From CAYNDL01 sp964396115 (GTDB taxonomy: Bacteria > Patescibacteriota > Andersenbacteria > UBA10190 > CAIZMI01), in the NCBI GenBank assembly GCA_964396115.1, contig CAYNDL010000009.1, positions 1 through 26,954 of the forward strand: 26,954 nucleotides of DNA. Reading direction: 5' to 3'. A program made the position numbers and the translations under genes. Each line of letters starts with the position of its first letter. The first letter of the stretch is position 1. This document shows, in pieces, positions 15,289 to 23,118 of this stretch. The notes under the pieces were generated by a model. That model ran no database searches. It saw only the letters and a program-made list of their open reading frames with translations, and was not told the origin of the DNA.

Positions 15289-16228
15289 CATTTCCGTCAT
15301 TATTCCGATCTTCAACAACATGGAGACGTTGCCTTCGGTTTTAAGGGCATTAAACAGCGAGAAAATTTGCAAGGAAATTATTCTGGTGGATAACGGATCA
15401 ACCGACGGATCCAAGAAATATGCCGCTGATATGGCAAACAAACAGACGATTTATTTTTTTGAAGAAGAAAAGCGTGGTGCAGGTGCGGCCCGAAACACGG
15501 GGGCGACGTACGCGAAATCTCCAGTCCTGCTTTTTTTGGGAGCAGATATCCTTCCCCAACCAGGATTTGTTCGAGAACACGTTATGACACACAGAATATA
15601 TTCAAGAGAAAAGGATGCAGTTTTGGGTTATGTTACCTGGGATCCATTCTTGCCCCCTTCCCCTTTTATGGTTTATTTGGAACACGGGGGGCCACAGAAT
15701 GCATATGACGAGATCGCGGGGATGTCCCTTGTCGATCCTTGCAAGTATTTTTATGGATCAAATATCTCCTTGAAAAAGACTTTTTTCGACGCAGCAAAGG
15801 GGTTCGATGTTGAACACTTTTCCGGGTACGGATGGGAGGATGTAGAACTTGGGATTCGGTTAAAAGAAAAAGGGTTGCAATTGCACTATGAACCTGCAGC
15901 AAGGGGGTACCACCGGCACCTGGTTAGTGTAAGACAAATAAGAGAGAGGATGGTTCAAGTGGGAAAAGGTTATGTTTTTCTCAAAGAATTGCACCCGGAT
16001 ATTGAAGGGATGTCCTTAAACATTGAGGCGAAAAAGTACCTTTTGCGGCGTCTAATCTATTCACCAGTCATAGAGGGTTTGTTAACTGCTATTGCTGAAA
16101 AATGTGAAAATTCAAACATCTTGAGGAGGACTTATAGGAGGGTGTTATCATTGCCGTTCTATAAAGGTGTTCACGACGCGAGCCGTGACCAACTAAAAAA
16201 TGTGGATAAGCCACAACGAGACGTTTAA
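15278..16228 (+). CDS. Family 2 glycosyltransferase
   Basis: A GT-A fold transferase of 316 residues. The opening ISVIIPIFNNMETLPSVLRAL and VDNGSTDGS (38-45) bind the nucleotide sugar; the metal-binding D-x-D position reads GAD (88-90), and the acceptor/catalytic motif is GWEDVELGIRL with Glu187 and Asp188. There is no transmembrane helix, so it acts at the cytoplasmic face, adding a sugar to a lipid-linked glycan that the upstream flippase would export. The C-terminal 80 residues are basic and probably contact the membrane. The last 28 bases of the gene contain a perfect DnaA box in the inverse orientation, which may be coincidental. Confidence 0.9.
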   Translation: MRPDISVIIPIFNNMETLPSVLRALNSEKICKEIILVDNGSTDGSKKYAADMANKQTIYFFEEEKRGAGAARNTGATYAKSPVLLFLGADILPQPGFVREHVMTHRIYSREKDAVLGYVTWDPFLPPSPFMVYLEHGGPQNAYDEIAGMSLVDPCKYFYGSNISLKKTFFDAAKGFDVEHFSGYGWEDVELGIRLKEKGLQLHYEPAARGYHRHLVSVRQIRERMVQVGKGYVFLKELHPDIEGMSLNIEAKKYLLRRLIYSPVIEGLLTAIAEKCENSNILRRTYRRVLSLPFYKGVHDASRDQLKNVDKPQRDV

Positions 16229-16339
16229 CTGTTAGATGGACGCAAAAATGGCAAAAAAGGGCTTGGAAAAGAGAAAAATTATTTACCAGGTATTGAACAA
16301 AATACATCAATATCCACAATTGCCAATATATTATCCACA
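16201..16339. promoter_or_regulatory. Second DnaA-box group
   Basis: Two perfect DnaA boxes lie 130 bases apart start to start: TGTGGATAA (16201-16209, minus orientation, inside the end of a glycosyltransferase gene) and TTATCCACA (16331-16339, plus orientation). ATATCCACA (16310-16318) is one mismatch away. The intergenic part, 16229-16384, is AT-rich and otherwise shows no gene. It lies about 4.6 kb from dnaA. Confidence 0.55.
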
Positions 16340-16384
16340 GCTTTGTACACAAATAGAGAACAGTAACGAACTTAAAATATAAAT

Positions 16385-17233
16385 ATGCTTGATCGAGAAC
16401 TATGGTTTGTGATAGTGCACTGGGGGGATCCCAATTTAACCAAGAAAGCAATTGAGAGTTTGGTGAATAACGAGGTTCCAGTAAACCAAATAGTTGTAGT
16501 TGAGAATGGAATGCAGTTTCCTGAACAAGATGCGGGTGAAGGTTTCGTACGGATTTTTAAAACCCACAATAAAGGTTATGCGGCAGGAACAAACTCAGGC
16601 ATTAAGGAGGCTATAAAAGCTGGGGCGAGTCGCGTTGTGGTAATGAATAATGATCTTCAGTACAAAGCCGGTGTAATTGAAGAAATGGAAAAAGAAATGA
16701 AGACCAAAGGCCTTGACCTTGTGGGGGCGGTGGTCGATGAAGGCGACGGGAGACCAGTGCAAGGCGGTGGAAGAATTAATTGGTTCAGGTGTAAAACTTA
16801 TCCAGTATTTGATGCTTCAAAGACAAAAAAAATAGACTACGTTTCGGGGGCGTTCTTCCTTATTACTAAAGCCTGTTATTTGAGCGTGGGTCCCTTTCCG
16901 GAGAAATACTTCCATACGTGGGAAGATGTTGCTTATAGCTACATGGTCAAGAGAAGCGGAAGAAAAATAGGCTGGGCGGAGACACCTGTACTTATACATC
17001 CGCGTTCCCAGTCCATGGGAGAAAGCAAAATAAAGACTTATTACTTGGTGCGTAACGCCCTGATATTTGCGGATGAGTTTGCCCATCCTGTTGTGAAAAC
17101 TTGGCATCTTTTTCTTTCATACTTGAGAATGCTCCGAGCTCTCCTAGTGGGGCGGGCAGAGGTATATATCGGCATCCGTGATGCCCTCTCTCATGTGTCG
17201 GGTAAAATCGAAGAACACCGAATAAAAGTATGA
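16385..17233 (+). CDS. Family 2 glycosyltransferase
   Basis: A 282-residue GT-A transferase resembling rhamnosyltransferase-like members of family 2. Visible landmarks are LWFVIVHWGDPNLTKKAIESL, NKGYAAGTNSGI (family motif GYaaGnN), the metal site MNNDLQY with Asp90, SGAFFLITKACY, and TWEDVAYSYMVKRSG with Glu180 and Asp181. The start ATG at 16385 has no Shine-Dalgarno; TAAAAT at 16373-16378 sits six bases upstream and could be a -10 giving a leaderless message (weak). The C-terminal 70 residues are hydrophobic in part but without clear spanning helices. It overlaps the next gene by ATGA, so the two are co-translated. Confidence 0.9.
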   Translation: MLDRELWFVIVHWGDPNLTKKAIESLVNNEVPVNQIVVVENGMQFPEQDAGEGFVRIFKTHNKGYAAGTNSGIKEAIKAGASRVVVMNNDLQYKAGVIEEMEKEMKTKGLDLVGAVVDEGDGRPVQGGGRINWFRCKTYPVFDASKTKKIDYVSGAFFLITKACYLSVGPFPEKYFHTWEDVAYSYMVKRSGRKIGWAETPVLIHPRSQSMGESKIKTYYLVRNALIFADEFAHPVVKTWHLFLSYLRMLRALLVGRAEVYIGIRDALSHVSGKIEEHRIKV

Positions 17234-19326
17234 TATCGGTTGTCATTGTTACTCATGAGTCGGAGGTGGATATATTAAGGTGCATTGAGTCCCTAATTAA
17301 AACTAAGGAGCAAGATTTTGAGATAATCATAGTGGACAGTGGCTCCGAAGACGGGACAGTCGGCCTAGTGCGAAAACATTTTGCTGGTATGCGAATTGTT
17401 GAATTAAGAAATGTCGGTTTCGCCGCAGCTGCGAACGCGGGCGCTGCCGTTGCACAAGGTGAGATATTATTGTTCCTAAACCCTGACGCAACAGTATCTG
17501 TCAATTTTTTTACTGAACTTCGTAAGTCATTTAGTACGAATAGCGTTGGAATTGTTGGTGCTTATCTTTTTGATGCTAAAGGAGAGGCAGAACGATGGCA
17601 GCGCCAGCCTCTTCCCTCACTCTCTTCTATTATTTTTTCAAAATTTAATTTGTCTTCCCCTTCCCTTGCCAGCGGGATTGTGAACGTGCCCTGGGTTTCT
17701 GGTGGGGCGCTATCAATTAGAAAAAAAATATTTCACGAACTTGGCGGTTTTGATGAACGCTTCTTTTTGTATTTTGAAGATGTTGATCTCTGCAAACGTT
17801 GTGAGAATTTAAATAATGAAGTTGTACTAAATACTAACTTGCATGTCTTTCATGAAGGTGGAAAAAGTACTGATTCTGCAACGCGAGCGCGAGCCTATGC
17901 TCTTTCTCAGGATCGTTATTTTGCAAAACATCGTCCATTTTGGGAGAGGTGTTTATTAAGTCTTGCTCGTTTCCTTGAGAAATACTGGTTACCATTAGTT
18001 GTCACAGCATTATCGTCACTCGCCCTTGTTTCCGTTGGCTCGGGACCAGGGTGGATTGCAACCGGCATTTTTCTTATCTGCCTCACCGTGCTAACTGCAA
18101 GAAAAGCTAGTTTTGGGGTGAGTGTCATATTGGCTTCGCTGGTATTTGGACAGTCCATCCGCCTACCTCTATCAAATAGCATAGGGTTGACCGTTACAGA
18201 TGTTCTGTCGTTTCCCGTATTGGTCGGGCTGTACATGAATATAGTATTAAGGGGGTCGACTACCATATTTATGAAATCTTTGGCCAAAATGTGGTGGTTA
18301 CCTGCGGCTATTCTTCCCGGGCTGCTCTTTGCTTATGAAAGGCTTCCCCTTGCTGACTTTGTAACTACTGTTGCTTATTGCTTGAGGTTAGCAGCTGTTT
18401 TATCCCTCTTCCCCCTAGTTAGAGTGGCAAACATTAAATATGGAACTATAAGGTCCTTACTCTTCTCCGTCGCGCTAATTCTCGCAGGGCTCGGCTTTAT
18501 CCAATTGATACTAGTTCCCAGTCTTCCAGTCACGCATGAAAGTTGGTTTTCGCAGGTCTTGCTTGGGTATTCAAGGGGCGGCTGGGATCCTCATCAAAAT
18601 AGGCTTTTTTCTTCGTGGCTCGATCCAAATTTTCTCGGCGGCTTCTTCGTAATAATAATTGGTCTCGTTTTTGCACGTCTCAATTACTTCTTCTCGGACA
18701 AGGACAAGGTAGGTTTTTCCCCGATCCTTATTGCTATACCGGTTTATGTTGCTTTAGTGCTCACAAAATCACGTGCATCGTTTCTGTCTTTGGTAGTCGT
18801 AACCTTGGCTTTCTTTTTCCTTGCAAAAGCGAAGCGCTTAGTTGTCCCTGTTATTTCCGGGATCATCGCCATGCTAATTCTGTTCCCTGCTTTTTCTAGC
18901 CGAATCTTCGTTGTTCCAACAGAAGATCCCACTGTGGCCTTGCGGACGCATGCTCTTTCCCAAGCTGTAGGCCACCTCCAACGATATCCAGTCTTCGGAA
19001 TTGGCTATAACGCCTATGGCACCGAACAAATTGTGTCGGGAAACGTCAATGACATCGCAATAAACTCCTTAGCTGGGACGGATAATTTTTTGTTGATGTT
19101 TCTTGCTACAACAGGAGTTTGGGGGTTTGTCATTTTGATGACGGTTACGTCAGTGTTGGTTTCAAAACTTTTGGAACGGAGGACAGATGAGGCAAACTTT
19201 GGCGCCCTCCTGTCTCTCGTGGCGCTAATAGTTCATGCACAGTTCATCCAAAGCTTCACGTATATTCATCTTTTGCTTCCCCTGGTGCTGATCATGGGCT
19301 CAAGGCAAGATAAGGGAAACGTATGA
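17230..19326 (+). CDS. Glycosyltransferase family 2 fused to an O-antigen ligase-like membrane domain
   Basis: Residues 1-240 are a complete GT2 domain: ISVVIVTHESEVDILRCIESL, VGFAAAANAGA, the metal site LNPDATVS with Asp86, and YFEDVDLCKR with Glu183 and Asp184. From about 253 onward come at least ten transmembrane helices, with the Wzy_C-type ligase/polymerase region recognisable around SSWLDPNFLGGFF, KSRASFLSL and the external loop RTHALSQAVGHLQRYPVFG followed by IGYNAYG. A single 698-residue chain therefore combines a cytoplasmic sugar transferase with an extracytoplasmic glycan ligase or polymerase. No frameshift or internal start is needed to explain it. It overlaps both neighbours by four bases (ATGA on each side). 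Confidence 0.85.
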   Translation: MISVVIVTHESEVDILRCIESLIKTKEQDFEIIIVDSGSEDGTVGLVRKHFAGMRIVELRNVGFAAAANAGAAVAQGEILLFLNPDATVSVNFFTELRKSFSTNSVGIVGAYLFDAKGEAERWQRQPLPSLSSIIFSKFNLSSPSLASGIVNVPWVSGGALSIRKKIFHELGGFDERFFLYFEDVDLCKRCENLNNEVVLNTNLHVFHEGGKSTDSATRARAYALSQDRYFAKHRPFWERCLLSLARFLEKYWLPLVVTALSSLALVSVGSGPGWIATGIFLICLTVLTARKASFGVSVILASLVFGQSIRLPLSNSIGLTVTDVLSFPVLVGLYMNIVLRGSTTIFMKSLAKMWWLPAAILPGLLFAYERLPLADFVTTVAYCLRLAAVLSLFPLVRVANIKYGTIRSLLFSVALILAGLGFIQLILVPSLPVTHESWFSQVLLGYSRGGWDPHQNRLFSSWLDPNFLGGFFVIIIGLVFARLNYFFSDKDKVGFSPILIAIPVYVALVLTKSRASFLSLVVVTLAFFFLAKAKRLVVPVISGIIAMLILFPAFSSRIFVVPTEDPTVALRTHALSQAVGHLQRYPVFGIGYNAYGTEQIVSGNVNDIAINSLAGTDNFLLMFLATTGVWGFVILMTVTSVLVSKLLERRTDEANFGALLSLVALIVHAQFIQSFTYIHLLLPLVLIMGSRQDKGNV

Positions 19327-20540
19327 TCGTGGATTCTGTGGCACTCATTTTTTTTATGGTAGCTGTTCTCCTATTCTCATTGCAGCGTCCTGCCTCGGCA
19401 TTGCTTTTACCGCTGTATTTCCATCCCATTTTCCAAATCCGTACGCAAATTTACGGAGTCCCGACTACGGCTCTCGAACTTATGCTGACTGCTGTTTTGG
19501 TGGGTTTTTGGGTTAGAAATTTTAAACTCTTCCGCGTTTATTTTTCGCCAGTTGTTCTTTTGGTGGTGCTATTTCTGTTTAGTTCAACGATCTCTGCCCT
19601 TGTTTCTCAGCATCCTAATACTGCCTGGGGTGTATGGAAAGCATATATTATTGAACCGATAATTTACGCTGTCACCCTCCATTTTGCCTTGAAACAGAAA
19701 CAGTTATTAAAGTCACAAGTACTGAGGGCAATCGTTTCAGGCGGGCTTATTGCCGTTACTGCATCCTTGTTTGTCCCTATGTTCGGTGAAAATTTCTTCC
19801 GTTTTCGTGGCATTTATGATGTTCCGAATTCTTTGGCCTTGATTGTTGCACCGTTATTTCCAATTTGTTTTGCTGCAGGCTTTGTTTACCACATGGGTTG
19901 GAAATGGAAGCTTGCCAGCTTTGTTTTTGGCATTGTATTACTCTCGACCCAGTCCATAACTGGTCTGGCTGCTGCTGTGTTGGTAACACTTGGTTTTCTC
20001 TTTAAAAAAAGAGTTGATAAAAAATATTTTTTTCGAATGGCTCTACTCGCCATCTTAGGGGGAATCATTCTTGTATCTTCAGGGAGATTTGCACATCTCT
20101 TGAACCCAAATTCATCATCCTTGGTCGCTCGTCTCCAAATATGGCAGGTTTCCGTACGGCTTATTGCAGACAATCCACTGATGGGGACAGGTTTGGGAAC
20201 GTTCGAACCTGCTTATCAGGCAAAATTGCGTCAAATATTAGACAACCGAGACCGGGTGTTGTCACCTAAAGTCGGACCTTCAGGAAATTCTTTGCCCCTG
20301 GAATGGGTTGTTAGGGATCCTCACAACATATTTTTTTCTTTTTGGTTAAATGCCGGCTTCCTTGGACTGCTTTCTATTATCGGACTCTTATTTTTTAAAT
20401 TTAAAAAATCCTCAGACGTAAATAGTCGTGAGGATGCTTTACTAACCCTCGGGTTACTTTCAGTGCTTATTTTTGGTCTTCTTGATGTTCCCTACTGGAA
20501 AAATGACCTTGCTTTACTTTGGTGGGTTTATTGGCTTTGA
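19323..20540 (+). CDS. O-antigen ligase/polymerase-like membrane protein
   Basis: A 405-residue polytopic protein with about ten to twelve helices. The Wzy_C/WaaL-type region is visible: FRGIYDVPNSLALIVAPLFP, then STQSITGLAAAVLVTLGFL, and the periplasmic segment RLQIWQVSVRLIADNPLMG with TGLGTFEPAYQ, which carries the conserved Arg and His-rich loop pattern (VVRDPHNIFFSFWLNAG). Such enzymes polymerise repeat units or attach finished glycans to a lipid or protein. It is the second ligase-like domain in a row, coupled by ATGA to the fused one. Its final 13 bases overlap the convergent pilin gene. Confidence 0.85.
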   Translation: MIVDSVALIFFMVAVLLFSLQRPASALLLPLYFHPIFQIRTQIYGVPTTALELMLTAVLVGFWVRNFKLFRVYFSPVVLLVVLFLFSSTISALVSQHPNTAWGVWKAYIIEPIIYAVTLHFALKQKQLLKSQVLRAIVSGGLIAVTASLFVPMFGENFFRFRGIYDVPNSLALIVAPLFPICFAAGFVYHMGWKWKLASFVFGIVLLSTQSITGLAAAVLVTLGFLFKKRVDKKYFFRMALLAILGGIILVSSGRFAHLLNPNSSSLVARLQIWQVSVRLIADNPLMGTGLGTFEPAYQAKLRQILDNRDRVLSPKVGPSGNSLPLEWVVRDPHNIFFSFWLNAGFLGLLSIIGLLFFKFKKSSDVNSREDALLTLGLLSVLIFGLLDVPYWKNDLALLWWVYWL

Positions 20541-20920
20541 CCCTGGCCACCGCCAAGCGAAGGATCTCTTAGGTTCTGTGCAAATTGGGGATGGATCGTG
20601 TTTAAGATTACCCAAGCAACAAGAGCTAAAACGAGCCCAATAATCGAACGCTGGATGATTTCTTTTCCTGTTCCTGCTGCTTTGGCGTTGCCAGCTGCTG
20701 CAAAATAGTAAAAAGATCCGATTGCGATATATATAGCTGCTGCCAGAACGCACAGGGCTATGCCAAATTTAAAGATAGCTTCTGTAAAAGTTAATAAACT
20801 GTCCGTCTCGCCAAAGGGGCAGTCTAATTCTGAGGGGCAGGTTGTACTGGCCGCATGGACGGCCGAGGCGGCTAAAAGCCAAAAGATGGGGGTCAGTGCA
20901 GTGAATATTTTTTTCATCAT
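20528..20920 (-). CDS. VirB2/TrbC-like pilin subunit
   Basis: A 130-residue protein with a signal peptide (MMKKIFTALTPIFWLLAASA, cleavage after about residue 23-24), two hydrophobic helices (about 47-72 and 92-110) separated by a small Gly/Ala/Lys loop AAAGNAKAAGTGKEIIQ, and a short Gly/Gln-rich tail. This is the architecture of type IV secretion pilins, where two helices form a membrane hairpin before assembly. Two cysteines (28 and 34) at the mature N-terminus may form a disulfide. It is the last gene of the leftward operon but also has its own perfect extended -10 element, consistent with high pilin demand. It converges on and overlaps the ligase gene by 13 bases without a visible terminator. 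Confidence 0.82.
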   Translation of the reverse strand: MMKKIFTALTPIFWLLAASAVHAASTTCPSELDCPFGETDSLLTFTEAIFKFGIALCVLAAAIYIAIGSFYYFAAAGNAKAAGTGKEIIQRSIIGLVLALVAWVILNTIHPQFAQNLRDPSLGGGQGQSQ

Positions 20921-20929
20921 CGTACTAAC

Positions 20930-20938
20930 ATTATAGCA
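20930..20938 (-). promoter_or_regulatory. Extended -10 promoter element of the pilin gene
   Basis: On the minus strand TGCTATAAT is followed by nine bases and the start ATGATG. No good -35 is seen. The predicted start point leaves about three bases of leader before the first ATG, so the pilin mRNA is expected to be leaderless or nearly so. Confidence 0.6.
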
Positions 20939-20947
20939 TTTGGGCAG

Positions 20948-21220
20948 TTATTGTATGAGAATTTTGCATACGTCTTGGCTCCATGTTGCCCAACTAGCGA
21001 ACCATGTTGCCCAACGGAACGAGCTGCTATTTTGGCACATATGTCCAATTGTTGTAAGGATGACAACGGAGATTAGTATGGCCAGAAAGATGTATCCAAG
21101 AACCGGAAGTACAGCCATGACGACCCAACTTATCAAAGAGCGCCCTGCTTGTTTGGCTGTTTGTTTCGCAAGTTCGCCAGCAATTTTTGCCGCCTGGTTA
21201 GCTTGCTCCTTGAAATCCAT
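20948..21220 (-). CDS. Small single-helix membrane protein of the secretion operon, unrecognised
   Basis: I do not recognise this 90-residue protein. It has a soluble, Ala/Lys/Gln-rich helical N-terminus (EQANQAAKIAGELAKQTAKQ), one long hydrophobic segment (about 30-59) and a C-terminal tail with a duplicated peptide, WATWFASWATWSQD, rich in tryptophan. The tail comes from a 21-base tandem repeat. It sits five bases after the VirB4 stop and before the pilin promoter, so it is probably a membrane component of the same apparatus. Two cysteines (in MCQN and in DVCK) flank the tryptophan region. Confidence 0.65.
   Translation of the reverse strand: MDFKEQANQAAKIAGELAKQTAKQAGRSLISWVVMAVLPVLGYIFLAILISVVILTTIGHMCQNSSSFRWATWFASWATWSQDVCKILIQ
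20981..21015. repeat. Direct repeat within the small membrane protein gene
   Basis: CCATGTTGCCCAAC occurs twice (20981-20994 and 21002-21015), a 21-base period, which is seven codons. It encodes the repeated W-A-T-W peptide on the minus strand. Confidence 0.85.
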
Positions 21221-21225
21221 ATGTT

Positions 21226-23115
21226 CTATTCCACCGGTACTTCGGGAACAGCTTCGACTGGTTGGACGCCCGTGTCAGCGTCTGCGTCCTCTGCCCCTAT
21301 TTCCTTACGTGCAGCTTCGATTTCCAAAACTTGACGAGGATCGCTGGTGATAATCTGATCTTCGGCATACGAAGCGACAATCTTAATCGCGACATGTTTG
21401 AGTCCGGCAAAGAAGAGTCCTTCACCGACATCGCTTTCAAGCAGGAGATACTTCTCCCCCTCTGTCAGGTAAAAGGTGTCAGCGATTAGGTCGATGGCCG
21501 CTGGTGACTGGCGCAGTAAAATTTGGATACTGGAGTTGGTAACGATCGGCTTACCGTATCGAGAAGTTAAGAAATCACCGATATCTTGAGTAATCGTTGT
21601 TACACCTAAATAATACTTACGGGCACGCTTGGCTATACCGAATAAGAACTGAGCTGATTCTTCATGTTGCATGAGAACCCATGCTTCATCAATGACAAGG
21701 ATCCTTTTTTTCATTTGGGCGCGTATTTTTTTCCAGATGAATTGTAGGACGACGTACATAGCCATGGGGCGCAGCTGTTCTTCCATGTCGCGCAGATTGA
21801 AAACGACTAACTGGGTAGAAAGGTCAATATTGGTGGGTCTATTGAATACACCCGCGTACGTTCCAGTGACAAACTGCTGGATTCTTGTGGCCAGGTCCTT
21901 TCCTCCGTCCATGTCCTTAAGAATGTTGTAAAAATCTTCCAAGGTTGGGGGATCCACATCGAAGGTTCTGCTTTGAGGGGTTATGTCTTTAAGGGCGTAA
22001 GTTTCCCACACTGCTTGGTCGACGATGGACTTCTCTTCTGCAGAAATGCCGTCAGCCATGATGGCAATCAATCCAGTAATGTGCGTAACAGTTTCACGAA
22101 GAACATCCTCAGGATTGTCGTCATCTCTGAGCGGTGGCAAATCAAACGGATTGATACGATGCTCTGATGAAATTGAAATACGTAAGAAAGTTCCTCCTGT
22201 AGCTTGTGCCAGGTAGCGATATTCGTTTTCTGGGTCAATCGCTATAACATCAATACCAAACATCATACTGCGCAATATCTCTAGTTTGACTGTGTAGCTC
22301 TTACCAGCACCAGACTTTGCGAAAATGACTGAGTTCGCATTTTCTAGCGAGAATCGGTCGAAAATAATCAAGGAATTGTTGTGTCGGTTTATTCCGTAGA
22401 GGATTCCTGTGTTGGAAGTTAGATCGGAACTGACAAACGGGAATGTCGTAGAAATGGGCGAAGTGTTCATGTTGGTATTAACCTGGAGAACATCGTGACC
22501 AATGGGTAGAGTCGAAACAAAACCTTGTTCCATCTGGTAGATAGCCGGTTTCACATATATGAGTTTGGACTCCAAGATACCTTCTATGCGAGAAATGGCA
22601 TCATCCATTTCTTTCTTGTCTTTGCCGTGGATAGTGAAGTAAATAGCGAGCTTAAAAAATTTCTCCGTGCCTTGGATCAGGCGATCTCGCAACTCTTCGA
22701 TATCCTGGTAGGCCGTTTCCAACATAGGGTCCCTTACCTGCCCTTTTTCTTGTTGCATAGCGATACTTGCCTGCACTTGGGCAACTTTCTTCTTTAAATT
22801 TTTAAGAATAGTTCCTGAATCGAGAGGATACATAAACATGGATATATCCAACTCCATGTCCATGTTTATTATTGGAGCAAGCCAAGTAGATTGCAGGTAA
22901 CGAGGATAGACGAAGGTGAACAGTGTTGCCACAAATTCTCCGGATAGCTCTACGAAGCGAGGGGTGACGTTTAAAGCGGCAGGGGCAATGATATCGCGAA
23001 GAGTTGCCACGCCTTCACGAAAAATCTTTTCGTGTTTTTCTATCTTCTGCTGCTGTTGCTTTAGAACAACTTGTTTTTTGTCTGGTTCAGTTTTTTTGAA
23101 TGAAAATAGTGCCAT
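21226..23115 (-). CDS. virB4: VirB4-family type IV secretion ATPase
   Basis: The cytoplasmic motor ATPase of a type IV secretion-like system. Walker A is KSGAGKS (267-273) in VIFAKSGAGKSYTVKLE, Walker B is ILVIDEAWVLM with Asp476 and Glu477, and TTITQDIGDFL plus NSSIQILLRQ complete the HerA/FtsK-like core. Residues 50-250 match the part of VirB4 just before the ATPase, including GTEKFFKLAIYFTIHGKDKKEM. The extreme N-terminal VirB4 portion is encoded separately by the preceding gene, three bases upstream. An acidic tail (EDADADTG onward) closes the protein. At 629 residues it is shorter than typical one-piece VirB4 proteins (about 780-820), consistent with the split. Confidence 0.92.
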   Translation of the reverse strand: MALFSFKKTEPDKKQVVLKQQQQKIEKHEKIFREGVATLRDIIAPAALNVTPRFVELSGEFVATLFTFVYPRYLQSTWLAPIINMDMELDISMFMYPLDSGTILKNLKKKVAQVQASIAMQQEKGQVRDPMLETAYQDIEELRDRLIQGTEKFFKLAIYFTIHGKDKKEMDDAISRIEGILESKLIYVKPAIYQMEQGFVSTLPIGHDVLQVNTNMNTSPISTTFPFVSSDLTSNTGILYGINRHNNSLIIFDRFSLENANSVIFAKSGAGKSYTVKLEILRSMMFGIDVIAIDPENEYRYLAQATGGTFLRISISSEHRINPFDLPPLRDDDNPEDVLRETVTHITGLIAIMADGISAEEKSIVDQAVWETYALKDITPQSRTFDVDPPTLEDFYNILKDMDGGKDLATRIQQFVTGTYAGVFNRPTNIDLSTQLVVFNLRDMEEQLRPMAMYVVLQFIWKKIRAQMKKRILVIDEAWVLMQHEESAQFLFGIAKRARKYYLGVTTITQDIGDFLTSRYGKPIVTNSSIQILLRQSPAAIDLIADTFYLTEGEKYLLLESDVGEGLFFAGLKHVAIKIVASYAEDQIITSDPRQVLEIEAARKEIGAEDADADTGVQPVEAVPEVPVE

Positions 23116-23118
23116 ATT

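Noticed and set aside
20981..21015. Direct repeat as a regulatory iteron
   Set aside because: It keeps the reading frame (21-base period) and lies within a coding region, so a peptide duplication explains it.
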